Shown one piece after another: positions 1-7,913 of a stretch of DNA of 64,000 bases. Location of the stretch: the NCBI GenBank assembly GCA_009995225.1, contig JAACPW010000002.1, forward strand, positions 1-64,000, read 5' to 3'. Source of the stretch: Sphingomonadales bacterium. GTDB lineage: Bacteria; Pseudomonadota; Alphaproteobacteria; Sphingomonadales; Sphingomonadaceae. The translations under genes were made by a program, and so were the position numbers. The notes below the pieces were generated by a model, which saw nothing but the letters and a program-made list of their open reading frames with translations, did not search any database and was not told the origin of the DNA. Numbering within the stretch: position 1 is the stretch's first letter; every line of letters starts with the position of its first letter.

Positions 1-822
1 CGAATTGTCGAAGTCGAAGAAGACGATGTACGGACCCGTGTTGCAGGCCGGACGCGGCGGCGGCGGCGGTGCAGCAACCGGCGGCGGCGGCGGCGGCGGT
101 GCAGTCACGGGCGGCGGGGGAGCAGGAACCGGAGCCGGCTGTGCGCCACCGAAGTTGTAGGTGAGGGTTGCCAGAACCGAGTGTGTTTCAAAGTCGTCCC
201 GGTAGTTAAGACCTTGCGAGCTCACGAGCGAAATGTCGTCAAGCACGAAGTAACGATACTTCACGCCAAGGTCGACATTGTCGTTCAGGGGAATGCGGGC
301 CTGCGCGATGGCCTGGTAAGCAAGGCTGCCGTCCTTATCGATGGCGATGCCGGGGCCAGCATTGTTGGCCGTGATATCCATATCATAGATGGCATAACCG
401 ATACCGCCACCGGCGCTCAAGCCGATGCCGTCGTTGCCGCCAATGTCAAACAGGGCGTTGATCATGCCGCTGGCGATGTCGATCTCGCCATCGATATTAT
501 CGTAAAAGCCCGGAACGCTCACAGCCGTTCCGAGAGGAATGCCGACTGTGGGGGCATTGACAGTTTTTACACCGAATTCTTTATAGGAGCCTTCGGCTTC
601 AAGACGGAACGCGCCAAAATCATAACCGAATACGCCACCGGCTTCCCAACCATTTTTGTTATCGATGAAGATCTGCTCTTCAACACCGTTAACATCGATC
701 TGGTTATCGTTCGGGAAGGTCATTCCACCCTCGATACCCACATAGGCTTGGCCATCGCGCGCATTGGCAGGCACGGCGATAATCGACGCAGCCCCCAAGA
801 GAAGAATTGCTGTTTTTTTCAT
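1..822 (-). CDS. OmpA-family outer membrane protein, C-terminus cut by window edge
   Basis: Leftward gene whose 3' end lies outside the window. It starts with a lysine-rich signal peptide (MKKTAILLLGAASIIAVPANA) and an RBS-like GGAAAA just upstream. Residues about 22-220 read as an outer-membrane beta-barrel with alternating aromatic strands, ending near LATLTYNFGG. A long proline/alanine/valine linker built from GGC-rich codons follows. The visible end, GPYIVFFDFDNS, is the beginning of the peptidoglycan-binding OmpA C-terminal domain. The protein would tether the outer membrane to the cell wall. It is divergent from the acyl-CoA ligase gene. The rightward open frame on the opposite strand is a shadow. 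Confidence 0.9.
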   Translation of the reverse strand, partial: MKKTAILLLGAASIIAVPANARDGQAYVGIEGGMTFPNDNQIDVNGVEEQIFIDNKNGWEAGGVFGYDFGAFRLEAEGSYKEFGVKTVNAPTVGIPLGTAVSVPGFYDNIDGEIDIASGMINALFDIGGNDGIGLSAGGGIGYAIYDMDITANNAGPGIAIDKDGSLAYQAIAQARIPLNDNVDLGVKYRYFVLDDISLVSSQGLNYRDDFETHSVLATLTYNFGGAQPAPVPAPPPPVTAPPPPPPPVAAPPPPPRPACNTGPYIVFFDFDNS

Positions 823-978
823 TCTATTTTCCTTCAAATGCAATTTCGTGATCGCAGCGTGAGCAAGCGACACGCCTAACGGTCAGGCTGTGCTGTCCCG
901 TGGCACAGGGGGAGAGTGTTCTTACGCTGTATTGTTCAATCCCCTGCGGCGGCCCGTGTTGAAATCACGATGAAGGGA

Positions 979-1026
979 TTGACGATCGCACACGCAGGCG
1001 GCTTTACCGGTAAAGCATCGTAAAGC
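979..1026. promoter_or_regulatory. Putative promoter with palindromic operator upstream of acyl-CoA ligase gene
   Basis: A perfect 16-bp palindrome, GCTTTACCGGTAAAGC, lies at 1001-1016. The half-site GTAAAGC is repeated at 1020-1026, 10 bp after its first copy at 1010-1016. A TTGACG hexamer at 979-984 would be a good -35 for the rightward gene, which places the palindrome over the -10 region. That arrangement fits a repressor operator, for example of a TetR- or FadR-type regulator of fatty-acid genes. The palindrome is visible; the regulator identity is inference. Confidence 0.45.
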
Positions 1027-1064
1027 GTGAGATAAAGACGCCAAGATTTTGGGAGAGATATACC

Positions 1065-2675
1065 ATGAGCGGAAGCAGCAACGGGGCAATGCAGGAATGG
1101 ACCATGCGGGTGACCGCGGTGATCGATCACGCAGCGCGCGAAGCGCCCACGCGAGAGATTGTCAGCCGCTGGGCCGATGGCACTGAAACCCGCACTAACT
1201 GGGCAGGCATCCGCCGCGACGCTTTGAAAATGGCGCAGGCGCTTCAGCGCCTGGGGATCAAGCCGGGCGACAAGGTTGCCAGTCTTGCCATGAACCACGC
1301 GCGCCATCTGGTCAGCTGGTATGGCGTGGCCGGGATGGGAGGCGTGCTTCACACCGTGAACCCCCGTCTGTTCGACGATCAGCTCGAATATATCGTCAAC
1401 CACGCGGAAGACCGCGTGCTGTGCTACGACGCCGCCTTCCAGTCGATCGTTGATCGGATGCGCGAACGTTGGCCGATGGTCGAACATTACATCTGCTACG
1501 ACAGCGGCACGCATGCGCCCGCGTTTGAAGATTGGATAGGCGCAGAGGACGGCGATTTCGAATGGGTCGCGGGGCCGGAAACCGACCCTTGCATGATCTG
1601 CTACACCAGCGGGACCACGGGCAATCCCAAGGGGGTGCAATATGAGCACCGCTCGACCGTGCTTCACGCAATGGCGGGGCTGCAGCCGTCCTGCTTCAAT
1701 TTCAGCGCGGCTTCCGTGATGCTGCCCGTGGTGCCGATGTTCCACGCGGCAAGCTGGGGATTGCCGTATGCTGGCGCGATGGCGGGAATCAAGTTCGTGT
1801 TTTCGGCGGTGAATGATCCGGCGGTGCTGCATGATCTGATGTTGCGTGAGGGTGTAACCGATAGTGCCGGCGTTCCTACAGTTTGGCTCGCGCATTTTCA
1901 GTATTGCGATCGGGAGGGTCTCGATCTGCCGCCGTTGAAGGCAGCCACCATTGGCGGATCGGCGGCGCCGAAGTTCATGATCGAACGCTTGCTCAGGAAC
2001 GGCACCCGCGTGCAGCACGCCTGGGGCATGACCGAAACTTCGCCCATCGGCACCGTTGGCGGGCCGACGTGGGATTGGGATACGCTCACCATCGAAGAGA
2101 AGATCGAAAAGACCGCGATGCAGGGCCGTCCGATATTCGGCGTCCAGCTGCGCACTGTCGATCTTGACGATATGACGACCGAGCTGCCGCGCGACGGTAA
2201 AACCTCGGGCGCGCTCCAGATCCGCGGGCCGTGGGTGATCAAGCGTTACTTCAAGGCGGAAAAGGATGCGGTGGGCAATGATGGCTGGTTCGACACCGGC
2301 GATGTCGGCATTCTTCACCCTGACGGCACGCTGCAACTGACCGACCGCACCAAGGACGTGATCAAATCCGGCGGCGAATGGATCAGCTCGGTCGAGCTGG
2401 AGAATGCGGCCGCCGGGCATCCGAACGTGGCAGAGGCCGCTTGTATCGGGATTACGCACCCCAAGTGGGATGAACGGCCGGTGCTGTTTGTGGTGAAGAA
2501 GGCGGGCGCGGAGGTGACGGCATACGATGTCATCGAACACTTGAAGCCGATTGTTGCAAAGTGGTGGCTGCCCGATGCGGTCGAATTTGTTGACGACATT
2601 CCTCACACCGCAACCGGCAAGATCAGCAAAAAAGACCTGCGTGACCGGTTCAGCGATTATACGCTGACGGAGTGA
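1065..2675 (+). CDS. AMP-forming fatty acyl-CoA ligase (AlkK/FadD-like)
   Basis: The 536-residue length is typical for medium- or long-chain acyl-CoA synthetases. The AMP-binding signature MICYTSGTTGNPKG is near residue 175. The adenylate-forming core motif WGMTETSP is at about 325, and the hinge region YFDTGD-like WFDTGDVG with DRTKDVIKSGGEW is at about 410-440. The C-terminal catalytic lysine motif ATGKISKKDLR is close to the end. It would activate a fatty acid to acyl-AMP and then acyl-CoA in the cytoplasm. GGGAGA at 1051-1056 supports the ATG start. The downstream DUF1330 gene begins 4 bp after its stop, so the two are probably co-transcribed. Substrate chain length cannot be read from sequence. 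Confidence 0.9.
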   Translation: MSGSSNGAMQEWTMRVTAVIDHAAREAPTREIVSRWADGTETRTNWAGIRRDALKMAQALQRLGIKPGDKVASLAMNHARHLVSWYGVAGMGGVLHTVNPRLFDDQLEYIVNHAEDRVLCYDAAFQSIVDRMRERWPMVEHYICYDSGTHAPAFEDWIGAEDGDFEWVAGPETDPCMICYTSGTTGNPKGVQYEHRSTVLHAMAGLQPSCFNFSAASVMLPVVPMFHAASWGLPYAGAMAGIKFVFSAVNDPAVLHDLMLREGVTDSAGVPTVWLAHFQYCDREGLDLPPLKAATIGGSAAPKFMIERLLRNGTRVQHAWGMTETSPIGTVGGPTWDWDTLTIEEKIEKTAMQGRPIFGVQLRTVDLDDMTTELPRDGKTSGALQIRGPWVIKRYFKAEKDAVGNDGWFDTGDVGILHPDGTLQLTDRTKDVIKSGGEWISSVELENAAAGHPNVAEAACIGITHPKWDERPVLFVVKKAGAEVTAYDVIEHLKPIVAKWWLPDAVEFVDDIPHTATGKISKKDLRDRFSDYTLTE

Positions 2676-2679
2676 GCCT

Positions 2680-3117
2680 GTGACCTGCGAAACTTATATC
2701 GATCCATCGCCCGCCAACTTTGCGGCGTTCAAGGACCTGCCGCGCGATACGCCGATCAACATGCTCAACCTGCTGCTGTACCGCGACAAAGCCGCGTATC
2801 CTGAGGGTCACGAACACGCGGGCAAAGGCTGGAGCGGGCGTGACGCTTACAAGGAATATGGCCGCACCTCCGGCCCGATCTTCGCCCGTGTGGGCGGCCA
2901 GATCCTGTGGCGCGGGCGGTTTGAGACGATGGTGACCGGGCCGGATGGCGAGCGCTGGCATGATGGCTTTGTCGCGCAATATCCGAACGCGGGGGCATTC
3001 TTCGCGATGATCAAGGATGCGGATTATCAGCAGGCGGTGGTGAACCGCACTGCGGCATTGGTGGACAGTCGACTGGTGCGCTTCATGCCTGGCGAGGTGG
3101 GAGCGACGTTCGGGTGA
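2680..3117 (+). CDS. DUF1330-family protein
   Basis: A 145-residue protein with a GTG start immediately after the ligase stop. It has the ferredoxin-like dimeric alpha/beta barrel pattern of DUF1330: PINMLNLLLYRDKA near residue 25-40, YGRTSGPIFARVGGQILWRG in the middle, and the conserved ending YPNAGAFFAMIKDADYQQA followed by RTAALVDSRLVR. The family has no settled biochemical function. Co-transcription with an acyl-CoA ligase suggests an accessory role in fatty-acid or aromatic catabolism, which is inference. Confidence 0.85.
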   Translation: MTCETYIDPSPANFAAFKDLPRDTPINMLNLLLYRDKAAYPEGHEHAGKGWSGRDAYKEYGRTSGPIFARVGGQILWRGRFETMVTGPDGERWHDGFVAQYPNAGAFFAMIKDADYQQAVVNRTAALVDSRLVRFMPGEVGATFG

Positions 3118-3455
3118 GTGATCTTCCACTGCCAGACATATTTATGGACAGGGTTCACGATCTTGCGGGCAAAACGCCCGACCTGATTGCTGAGGTTAGG
3201 TTCTTTCCGAGCTCTGAAGGAGGCCGAAACGGGCCAGTTCTGAATGGATATGGTTGCCCTTGCATCCTGCATCGCGAGGCACGCGAGGGTAATGACGCGC
3301 GCTTCCTGTTCGAGCAGAACTGGGTCGAGCCCGGAGAAACCGTGACGGCAAAGCTTTGCTTCACTTTCGGACTAGAGGCCGCCAATCGTTTCCGTCAGGT
3401 GGGTCGTTTCTATCTCTGGGAGGACAAGATTGTCGGCGAAGCGGCAGTGATCTGA
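3114..3455 (+). CDS. Stand-alone EF-Tu domain III-like protein
   Basis: A 113-residue protein whose GTG start overlaps the preceding TGA (GTGA). Most of it aligns by eye with domain III of elongation factor Tu. Residues about 25-50 (AEVRFFPSSEGGRNGPVLNGY) match the EF-Tu segment carrying EGGRHTPFFKGYRP. VEPGETVTAKLCF matches VMPGDNIKMVV, and GRFYLWEDKIVGEAAVI matches LRFAIREGGRTVGAGVV. No GTPase domain is present, so it is not a translation factor itself. The function is unknown. It may be a beta-barrel binding module. It is the last gene of the 1065-3455 operon. Confidence 0.65.
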   Translation: MSDLPLPDIFMDRVHDLAGKTPDLIAEVRFFPSSEGGRNGPVLNGYGCPCILHREAREGNDARFLFEQNWVEPGETVTAKLCFTFGLEAANRFRQVGRFYLWEDKIVGEAAVI

Positions 3456-3468
3456 TTGGGAGAGTGCC

Positions 3469-4578
3469 TCAGAACAACCGCAACTGCCCGCCCACCTCCG
3501 GCGCACGGAAGCGCGAGCAGTCCAGATCGAACCGCGGTCGTTCTTTTCCTTGGCCAATCCCCGCCCGCCTGCACGCCAGTTTGAACCGGGCCCGGATCAG
3601 GTCGGCCCACACGCCTTTCGGGTTGAAGCGGCTGTGGAAATTGGGATCATTGTCCCGGCCCCCAAAGGCATTGGCGCGCATCTCGCGCACGATGCTCATG
3701 ACCTTGCCCGCACGCTCGGGATAGTGGACCGCCAGCCATTCGCGGAACAGCGGGGCGACCTCGTGGGGCAAGCGCAGGGGTATCCAGTTTATGCTTGGCA
3801 CGCCCAATGCCGCGACTTCGGCGACAATGCCTTCGATGAATTCGTCGGTGATTGCCGGGATGATCGGAGAAATCGAGCAATGCACCGGCACGCCGCGCTC
3901 CACCAGCTGCCCCAGCGCCGCGAGCCGTTTGGCAGGCGCCGCGCAGCGCGGTTCGAGCCTTCCCGACAACACGGGATCAAGGCTCGTCACGGAAATCGCC
4001 ACCGCCACCAGATTTTCGCGCGCCATGTCCGCCAGCAGATCGGCATCCTCCAGCACCCGGTCCGACTTGGTGGTGATGGTGACTGGATGCCGCGTTTCGA
4101 GGCACAGTTGAAGGACCTGGCGCGTGATCCGGTAATCCCGCTCGATCGGCTGATAGGGATCGGTGTTGGTGCCCAGCGCGATGGGCTTGGGCTGGTAGCC
4201 GCGCTTCGCTAAGGTTGCGCGCAGCAGATTTGGCGCATCAGGCTTGGCGAACAGCTTCGTCTCGAAATCCAGCCCCGGCGACAGGTCGTGATAGGCGTGG
4301 GTGGGCCGTGCGTAGCAATAGACGCAGCCATGTTCGCATCCACGATAGGCGTTTACTGATCGATCGAAGGGCACATCGGGTGACTGGTTGAAGGTGAGGA
4401 TCGATTTGGGCCGTTCCTCCGTCACCGTGGTGCGCAGTTTCACAGGCGGGCCATCCAGCACCTCGACATGGTCGCGCCAGTCGCCATCAACCTCGCGCTC
4501 GGCAAGGCCGAAGCGGGTGGGGACGGCCCCCGATTGTGCCCCGCGCCCTTTGATCGTCGAATGTTTCACGTGGAACAT
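3469..4578 (-). CDS. PA0069-family radical SAM protein
   Basis: A 369-residue protein. The radical SAM cluster motif CEHGCVYC is near residue 82, in the CxxxCxxC form, inside NAYRGCEHGCVYCYARPTHA. GTNTDPYQPIER, TKSDRVLEDADLL and the ISPIIPAITDE segment are typical of the SplB-related PA0069 family. The family reaction is not established; the relation to spore photoproduct lyase suggests a radical chemistry on nucleic acid or a small substrate. The N-terminus MFHVKH is encoded by a parS-like palindrome spanning the start codon. The leftward transcript would begin in the GGGTCTA repeat region. Confidence 0.88.
   Translation of the reverse strand: MFHVKHSTIKGRGAQSGAVPTRFGLAEREVDGDWRDHVEVLDGPPVKLRTTVTEERPKSILTFNQSPDVPFDRSVNAYRGCEHGCVYCYARPTHAYHDLSPGLDFETKLFAKPDAPNLLRATLAKRGYQPKPIALGTNTDPYQPIERDYRITRQVLQLCLETRHPVTITTKSDRVLEDADLLADMARENLVAVAISVTSLDPVLSGRLEPRCAAPAKRLAALGQLVERGVPVHCSISPIIPAITDEFIEGIVAEVAALGVPSINWIPLRLPHEVAPLFREWLAVHYPERAGKVMSIVREMRANAFGGRDNDPNFHSRFNPKGVWADLIRARFKLACRRAGIGQGKERPRFDLDCSRFRAPEVGGQLRLF
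4562..4577. promoter_or_regulatory. parS: parS-like ParB binding site
   Basis: TGTTTCACGTGGAACA matches the broadly conserved parS consensus TGTTTCACGTGAAACA at 15 of 16 positions. It covers the start codon of the radical SAM gene, so the protein begins MFHVKH. parS sites load ParB for chromosome segregation and usually cluster near the origin. parA and parB are not in this window. A weaker second site is at 17634-17649. Confidence 0.7.
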
Positions 4579-4619
4579 TTATAGAACAAGAGAAAGGCCT
4601 GCAACCCTTGAGCACGAGA

Positions 4620-4659
4620 GGGTCTAGCAGGGGTCTAGCACGGGTCTAAAGGGGGTCTA
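4620..4659. repeat. Four direct GGGTCTA repeats with exact 11-bp period
   Basis: GGGTCTA occurs at 4620-4626, 4631-4637, 4642-4648 and 4653-4659, each start 11 bp after the previous one. The spacer bases differ (GCAG, GCAC, AAGG), so only the heptamer is conserved. The array lies between the moaB stop and the radical SAM start, about 40 bp from the parS-like site. One-helical-turn spacing would put four protein contacts on the same DNA face. Function unknown. Confidence 0.8.
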
Positions 4660-4682
4660 ACTGCCTGCGAGGTTCACCAAGG

Positions 4683-5213
4683 TCACACCTCGCGCAGTCG
4701 CGGCATCAGATCCACAAAGTTGCAAGGCCGGTTGCGGCTATCGAGTTGCTCGGCAAGAATGCCGTCCCAGCCATCCTTCACCGCGCCGTTCGATCCGGGC
4801 AGCGCGAAGATATAAGTGCCCCGTGCCACCATCGCGCAGGCGCGTGATTGCACGGTGCTGGTGCCGATGGTCTGAAAGCTGAGCCAGCGGAACAGCTCGC
4901 CAAAGCCGGGAATGGCGCGCGCATCTGCAAGCATCGCCAGCGCCTCGGGCGTGACATCTCGCCCGGTAAGGCCGGTGCCGCCGGTGCTGACCACAGCGTC
5001 GACAGCCGGATCGTCGATCCACGTTTCGAATTGCGTCGCCAGCAGCGCCGCATCGTCCTTCACAATCGACCGGTTAACAAGACGGTGCCCTGCGCCTGTC
5101 ACGCGGGCAGCAAGGATATCGCCCGACGTATCAGTCGCGGGCGTGCGCGTGTCCGATACGGTCAAGACGGCAATATTGATCGGCTTGAAAACCCTGCTCT
5201 CGTCAATCGCCAC
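4683..5213 (-). CDS. moaB: Molybdenum cofactor biosynthesis protein MoaB
   Basis: The 176-residue length is normal for MoaB/MogA-type molybdopterin adenylyltransferase folds. It shows VLTVSDTRTPATDTSGD near residue 15-32, the molybdopterin-binding signature VSTGGTGLTGRDVTPEA around 95-111, and the late FALPGSNGAVKDGWDGIL motif. The protein acts in the cytoplasm in the step that activates molybdopterin for molybdenum insertion. It ends a leftward group (UDG-like, lytic transglycosylase, moaB) with only 15 bp to the upstream gene. No other moa genes are near. Confidence 0.93.
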   Translation of the reverse strand: MAIDESRVFKPINIAVLTVSDTRTPATDTSGDILAARVTGAGHRLVNRSIVKDDAALLATQFETWIDDPAVDAVVSTGGTGLTGRDVTPEALAMLADARAIPGFGELFRWLSFQTIGTSTVQSRACAMVARGTYIFALPGSNGAVKDGWDGILAEQLDSRNRPCNFVDLMPRLREV

Positions 5214-5228
5214 TGGCCAGACCTCTTA

Positions 5229-6986
5229 TTATGGCGCCAACTGGGCCGAGCGGGTCGTCGCCGCGCGGGGAAATTCCGGCCAGCGCCCTTGCGCCAAGGC
5301 TCGGCGACTGGGGGACATGACGCCAGCCGCACGTTCATACATCCAGTAATTGCGCATCACGATCGCCACGTAGCCGCGCGTCTCCCAGTAGGGAATGGAT
5401 TCCATCCACAGCAGCGGATCGTTCTGGTCGTTGATCTCGGTATTCCAGCGTTCGACTGGCGTGAGGCCCGCGTTGTAGGCTGCCATAATCTTGGGCAGCG
5501 TGCCGCCGGTTGCAGCGGAATCGCGCAGCATCTCCAGATTGCGCTGACCGAAGGCGAGATTGACCTGCGGGTCGTCAAGATTGACGTAAGATGCGCTCAT
5601 GTTGAGGCGCGGTGCGTGTTCGCGCACTGTGATCGGGGTGATCTGCATCAGACCGCGGGCGTTGGCCGGGCTGACCGCTGAGGCGCGGAAGTTCGATTCC
5701 TGCAGCGCATGGGCAAAGGCCAGCGCCGGATCGACCTGCCAGCCGCCCACTGGCTGCCAATGGGCCACTGGAAAGCGCAGCGCCGGATCGCTGCTGGTCC
5801 CGTAGGGCGCATTGTGCGCCATGAACAGCTGGGTCGCAGGCAGCCCCATTTCCCGCGCAAGCCGGGACAGGGCACCGAATTGATAGGCAGGCCCGATCCG
5901 CGCTTCATGTCTCAGCACTTCATCGGCAAGCGAAGGCCGCCCGATTTCCGCAAGGGCAACGGCCACGCGGACATTGGGCCGCTGGGCCAATTGCGCCCAA
6001 TCATCCCGGCTGAAGGGCAGCGGCGGCGCGTGCGCGGGCAATTCGGCGCCGAGCTGATCGGCCGCGAGCATCCCGTAAAGCGTTTCGTCGAGCAGTGCCG
6101 CGGCCGAAAGGTGGCGCTGCGCCTGCTCAGGCTCTCGGCAACGCACCAGCGAACGATGCGCCCAGTAATGCCCGGCAGCTGCCAGCTCGACATTGGGCGC
6201 GCTGCCCGCGACCCGCGCAAACGCTTCGGCAGCAAGCTGGCAATAGCCCATCCGCCATGAGGCCAACCCTTCGACCCACGCGCCTTCTGCAACCCACGCG
6301 CCGGAACCTTGGGCTACGGTGCGCGCAAGTTCCAGCGCGGCGGCATCGTTGTTTTCAATATAGTAGCTCCAGGCGACCCGTTCGCGCCATTCGGCGCGCG
6401 CTTCGCTGGACAGCATCGGATCGATTTCGGCCAGCAGGCGGTGGGCCTCGGCCGGATTATCAGCCTTGATCGCCTGGAGAATCTGGTCTGCCGTCATGCT
6501 TGGCATGGTGCCGTCCGTGACGGGTCTTGGCAGGATGCGCTTGGGCGCGTAAGGTTGACGTGCGAGCCCTTGCGCGGCGGGAAGCGGCGGGATCATGGAA
6601 ACCCCGCGTTTGGCCCCCATCCGGGCAAGCTGTTCCGCCTGGGGCAGATCCGTCCCGGCGGCAAACCAGCCCGCGATTTGTTCGGGCGAGATCTTCGGGC
6701 TGTTGGCGTGGGTGTAATATTCGGCGCGCGCGGCCTGTGTCAGCACGCCATCTGGGCGCTGGGCCAGAAGATTTTCGACCACATCCCACTGCTCGCCATC
6801 AATCGCGGCGAACAGCTGGCGATAATGCGCGCGGTCCTCGTTGCCCAGCACTGGCGTCAGGGCTGAGTCCGCGGGCACAGCGCCATTCCAGCGCGCCACA
6901 AGGTCGCCTGATTGCGCAGCGGCCGGTGAAGGCACGGCCGCGGCGACGATCACCATCGCGCAAAGCCGTTTCAAACGGGATTTCAT
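5229..6986 (-). CDS. Periplasmic lytic transglycosylase (Slt-like)
   Basis: A 585-residue protein from the chosen ATG. That ATG overlaps the stop of the upstream gene (ATGA) and gives a clean signal peptide (MKSRLKRLCAMVIVAAAVPS then PAAAQ). An alternative in-frame ATG lies 24 bp upstream. The middle is an alpha-helical superhelix-type region. The C-terminal part holds the SLT domain: HALQESNFRASAVSPANARG with the catalytic Glu, LMQITPITV, MAAYNAGL and the late YWETRGYVAIVMRNYW motif. It cleaves peptidoglycan glycan strands to 1,6-anhydro products. Confidence 0.92.
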   Translation of the reverse strand: MKSRLKRLCAMVIVAAAVPSPAAAQSGDLVARWNGAVPADSALTPVLGNEDRAHYRQLFAAIDGEQWDVVENLLAQRPDGVLTQAARAEYYTHANSPKISPEQIAGWFAAGTDLPQAEQLARMGAKRGVSMIPPLPAAQGLARQPYAPKRILPRPVTDGTMPSMTADQILQAIKADNPAEAHRLLAEIDPMLSSEARAEWRERVAWSYYIENNDAAALELARTVAQGSGAWVAEGAWVEGLASWRMGYCQLAAEAFARVAGSAPNVELAAAGHYWAHRSLVRCREPEQAQRHLSAAALLDETLYGMLAADQLGAELPAHAPPLPFSRDDWAQLAQRPNVRVAVALAEIGRPSLADEVLRHEARIGPAYQFGALSRLAREMGLPATQLFMAHNAPYGTSSDPALRFPVAHWQPVGGWQVDPALAFAHALQESNFRASAVSPANARGLMQITPITVREHAPRLNMSASYVNLDDPQVNLAFGQRNLEMLRDSAATGGTLPKIMAAYNAGLTPVERWNTEINDQNDPLLWMESIPYWETRGYVAIVMRNYWMYERAAGVMSPSRRALAQGRWPEFPRAATTRSAQLAP

Positions 6987-7789
6987 AAGGGGGGCGACCA
7001 TTCCATCCATCTCCGCCAGAACCGGGCCTTGAGCCGTGACATTTCCATCAAGGCATCGAGCGTTTCGCTCACGATGACCGGAACCTTGCCACCGGGATGG
7101 TTGATTTCACGTAAAGGATGATCGGTCGCCGCGCCCAGCATCGGACCAAGCCCGGTGCCAAATGCAAGGAGCCGCGCGGGCCGCGCAAGTGCGATGTGAT
7201 GCGCGGTGACGCGATCCATCCCGCCTGCGGCCAGAGTGGCCAGATCGGCCATGGGAGTATGACAGGGCAGGGCAGAGGCGACATAGACGGCGCTTTCGTC
7301 CAGCCCCGCCGCCGCAAGGATATTGGCAAGAAGGCGGCCTTGGCTGCCCGAAAGCAGCGTGTCGCGGTCGGCCTCTTCGGGCTGCGGCACCAGGATCATG
7401 AGCGCGGCGTCTTTCACTCCGCGTGGCGCAATCCGTGGATAGGCGCGCGCGGTGTCGATACCGGGTGCGGTCAGCCACCATTCCCGGAACTCCGCCAGAT
7501 CACGCGGCGGCGATTCGCCCAGATAGTCATGGCGCAAGGGTGAGGGGGGCCGCGATGGGGAAGCAGGCGGCAGGCGCGAAATGTGCGGTTCGTTGGTTCG
7601 ATCCGTCGTCGTCTGCGAATCCGGGCCATTGGCCGCGGTCTGGCCTGTGTCTTGCGGGGACAATGTGGCAGCGGGCTCAGCCAACCACGCCGTAGCGTCA
7701 TCGGCATAATCACAATCGACCCCAGCGGCCTGCCACCAGGCAAGCGCTGCGGCACATTCGCGTGCTAGGGTCAGTTGGGGTTCGGTCAT
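6983..7789 (-). CDS. Uracil-DNA glycosylase-like protein, divergent
   Basis: A 268-residue protein. The C-terminal two thirds has the UDG-fold order of bacterial family 4-type proteins: LMILVPQPEEADRDTLLSGS where active enzymes have a GExPG motif, then GRLLANILAAAGLDESAVYV, ALPCHTP and RLLAFGTGLGPML. The usual final HP(S/A) loop is replaced by VIVSETLDALM. I see no four-cysteine set for an iron-sulfur cluster. An N-terminal low-complexity stretch (about 40-80) links to the fold. It may be inactive or act on another substrate. It leads the leftward operon with the lytic transglycosylase. Confidence 0.7.
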   Translation of the reverse strand: MTEPQLTLARECAAALAWWQAAGVDCDYADDATAWLAEPAATLSPQDTGQTAANGPDSQTTTDRTNEPHISRLPPASPSRPPSPLRHDYLGESPPRDLAEFREWWLTAPGIDTARAYPRIAPRGVKDAALMILVPQPEEADRDTLLSGSQGRLLANILAAAGLDESAVYVASALPCHTPMADLATLAAGGMDRVTAHHIALARPARLLAFGTGLGPMLGAATDHPLREINHPGGKVPVIVSETLDALMEMSRLKARFWRRWMEWSPPL

Positions 7790-7816
7790 CGGCAGGCCAT
7801 GCTATCCAACGCAGGC

Positions 7817-7856
7817 CTTGACTGTCCACGGTGGTGTTATCAAGTGGATAGTCAAG
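7817..7856. promoter_or_regulatory. 13-bp inverted repeat between divergent genes
   Basis: CTTGACTGTCCAC (7817-7829) and GTGGATAGTCAAG (7844-7856) are inverted copies with one mismatch and a 14-bp spacer. They lie between the divergent UDG-like gene and ETF-QO. TATCC at 7803-7807 and GGATA at 7856-7860 extend the symmetry loosely. It could be an operator shared by both directions or a hairpin in the ETF-QO leader. No convincing -35/-10 pair was found beside it. Confidence 0.5.
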
Positions 7857-7913
7857 GATAACGCCAAACTGTGCGGCCCACGCGCCAGAACCAACAAGGA
7901 TCAGGAAAGCTTC

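Noticed and set aside
181..879. 232-codon rightward open frame
   Set aside because: It lies opposite the OmpA-family gene, which has a signal peptide, barrel and linker; the rightward frame has no family features.
936..2606. 556-codon open frame antisense to the acyl-CoA ligase gene
   Set aside because: It is a high-GC frame shadow, with His/Arg/Ala-rich composition, no domain, and it lies wholly opposite a clear ligase.
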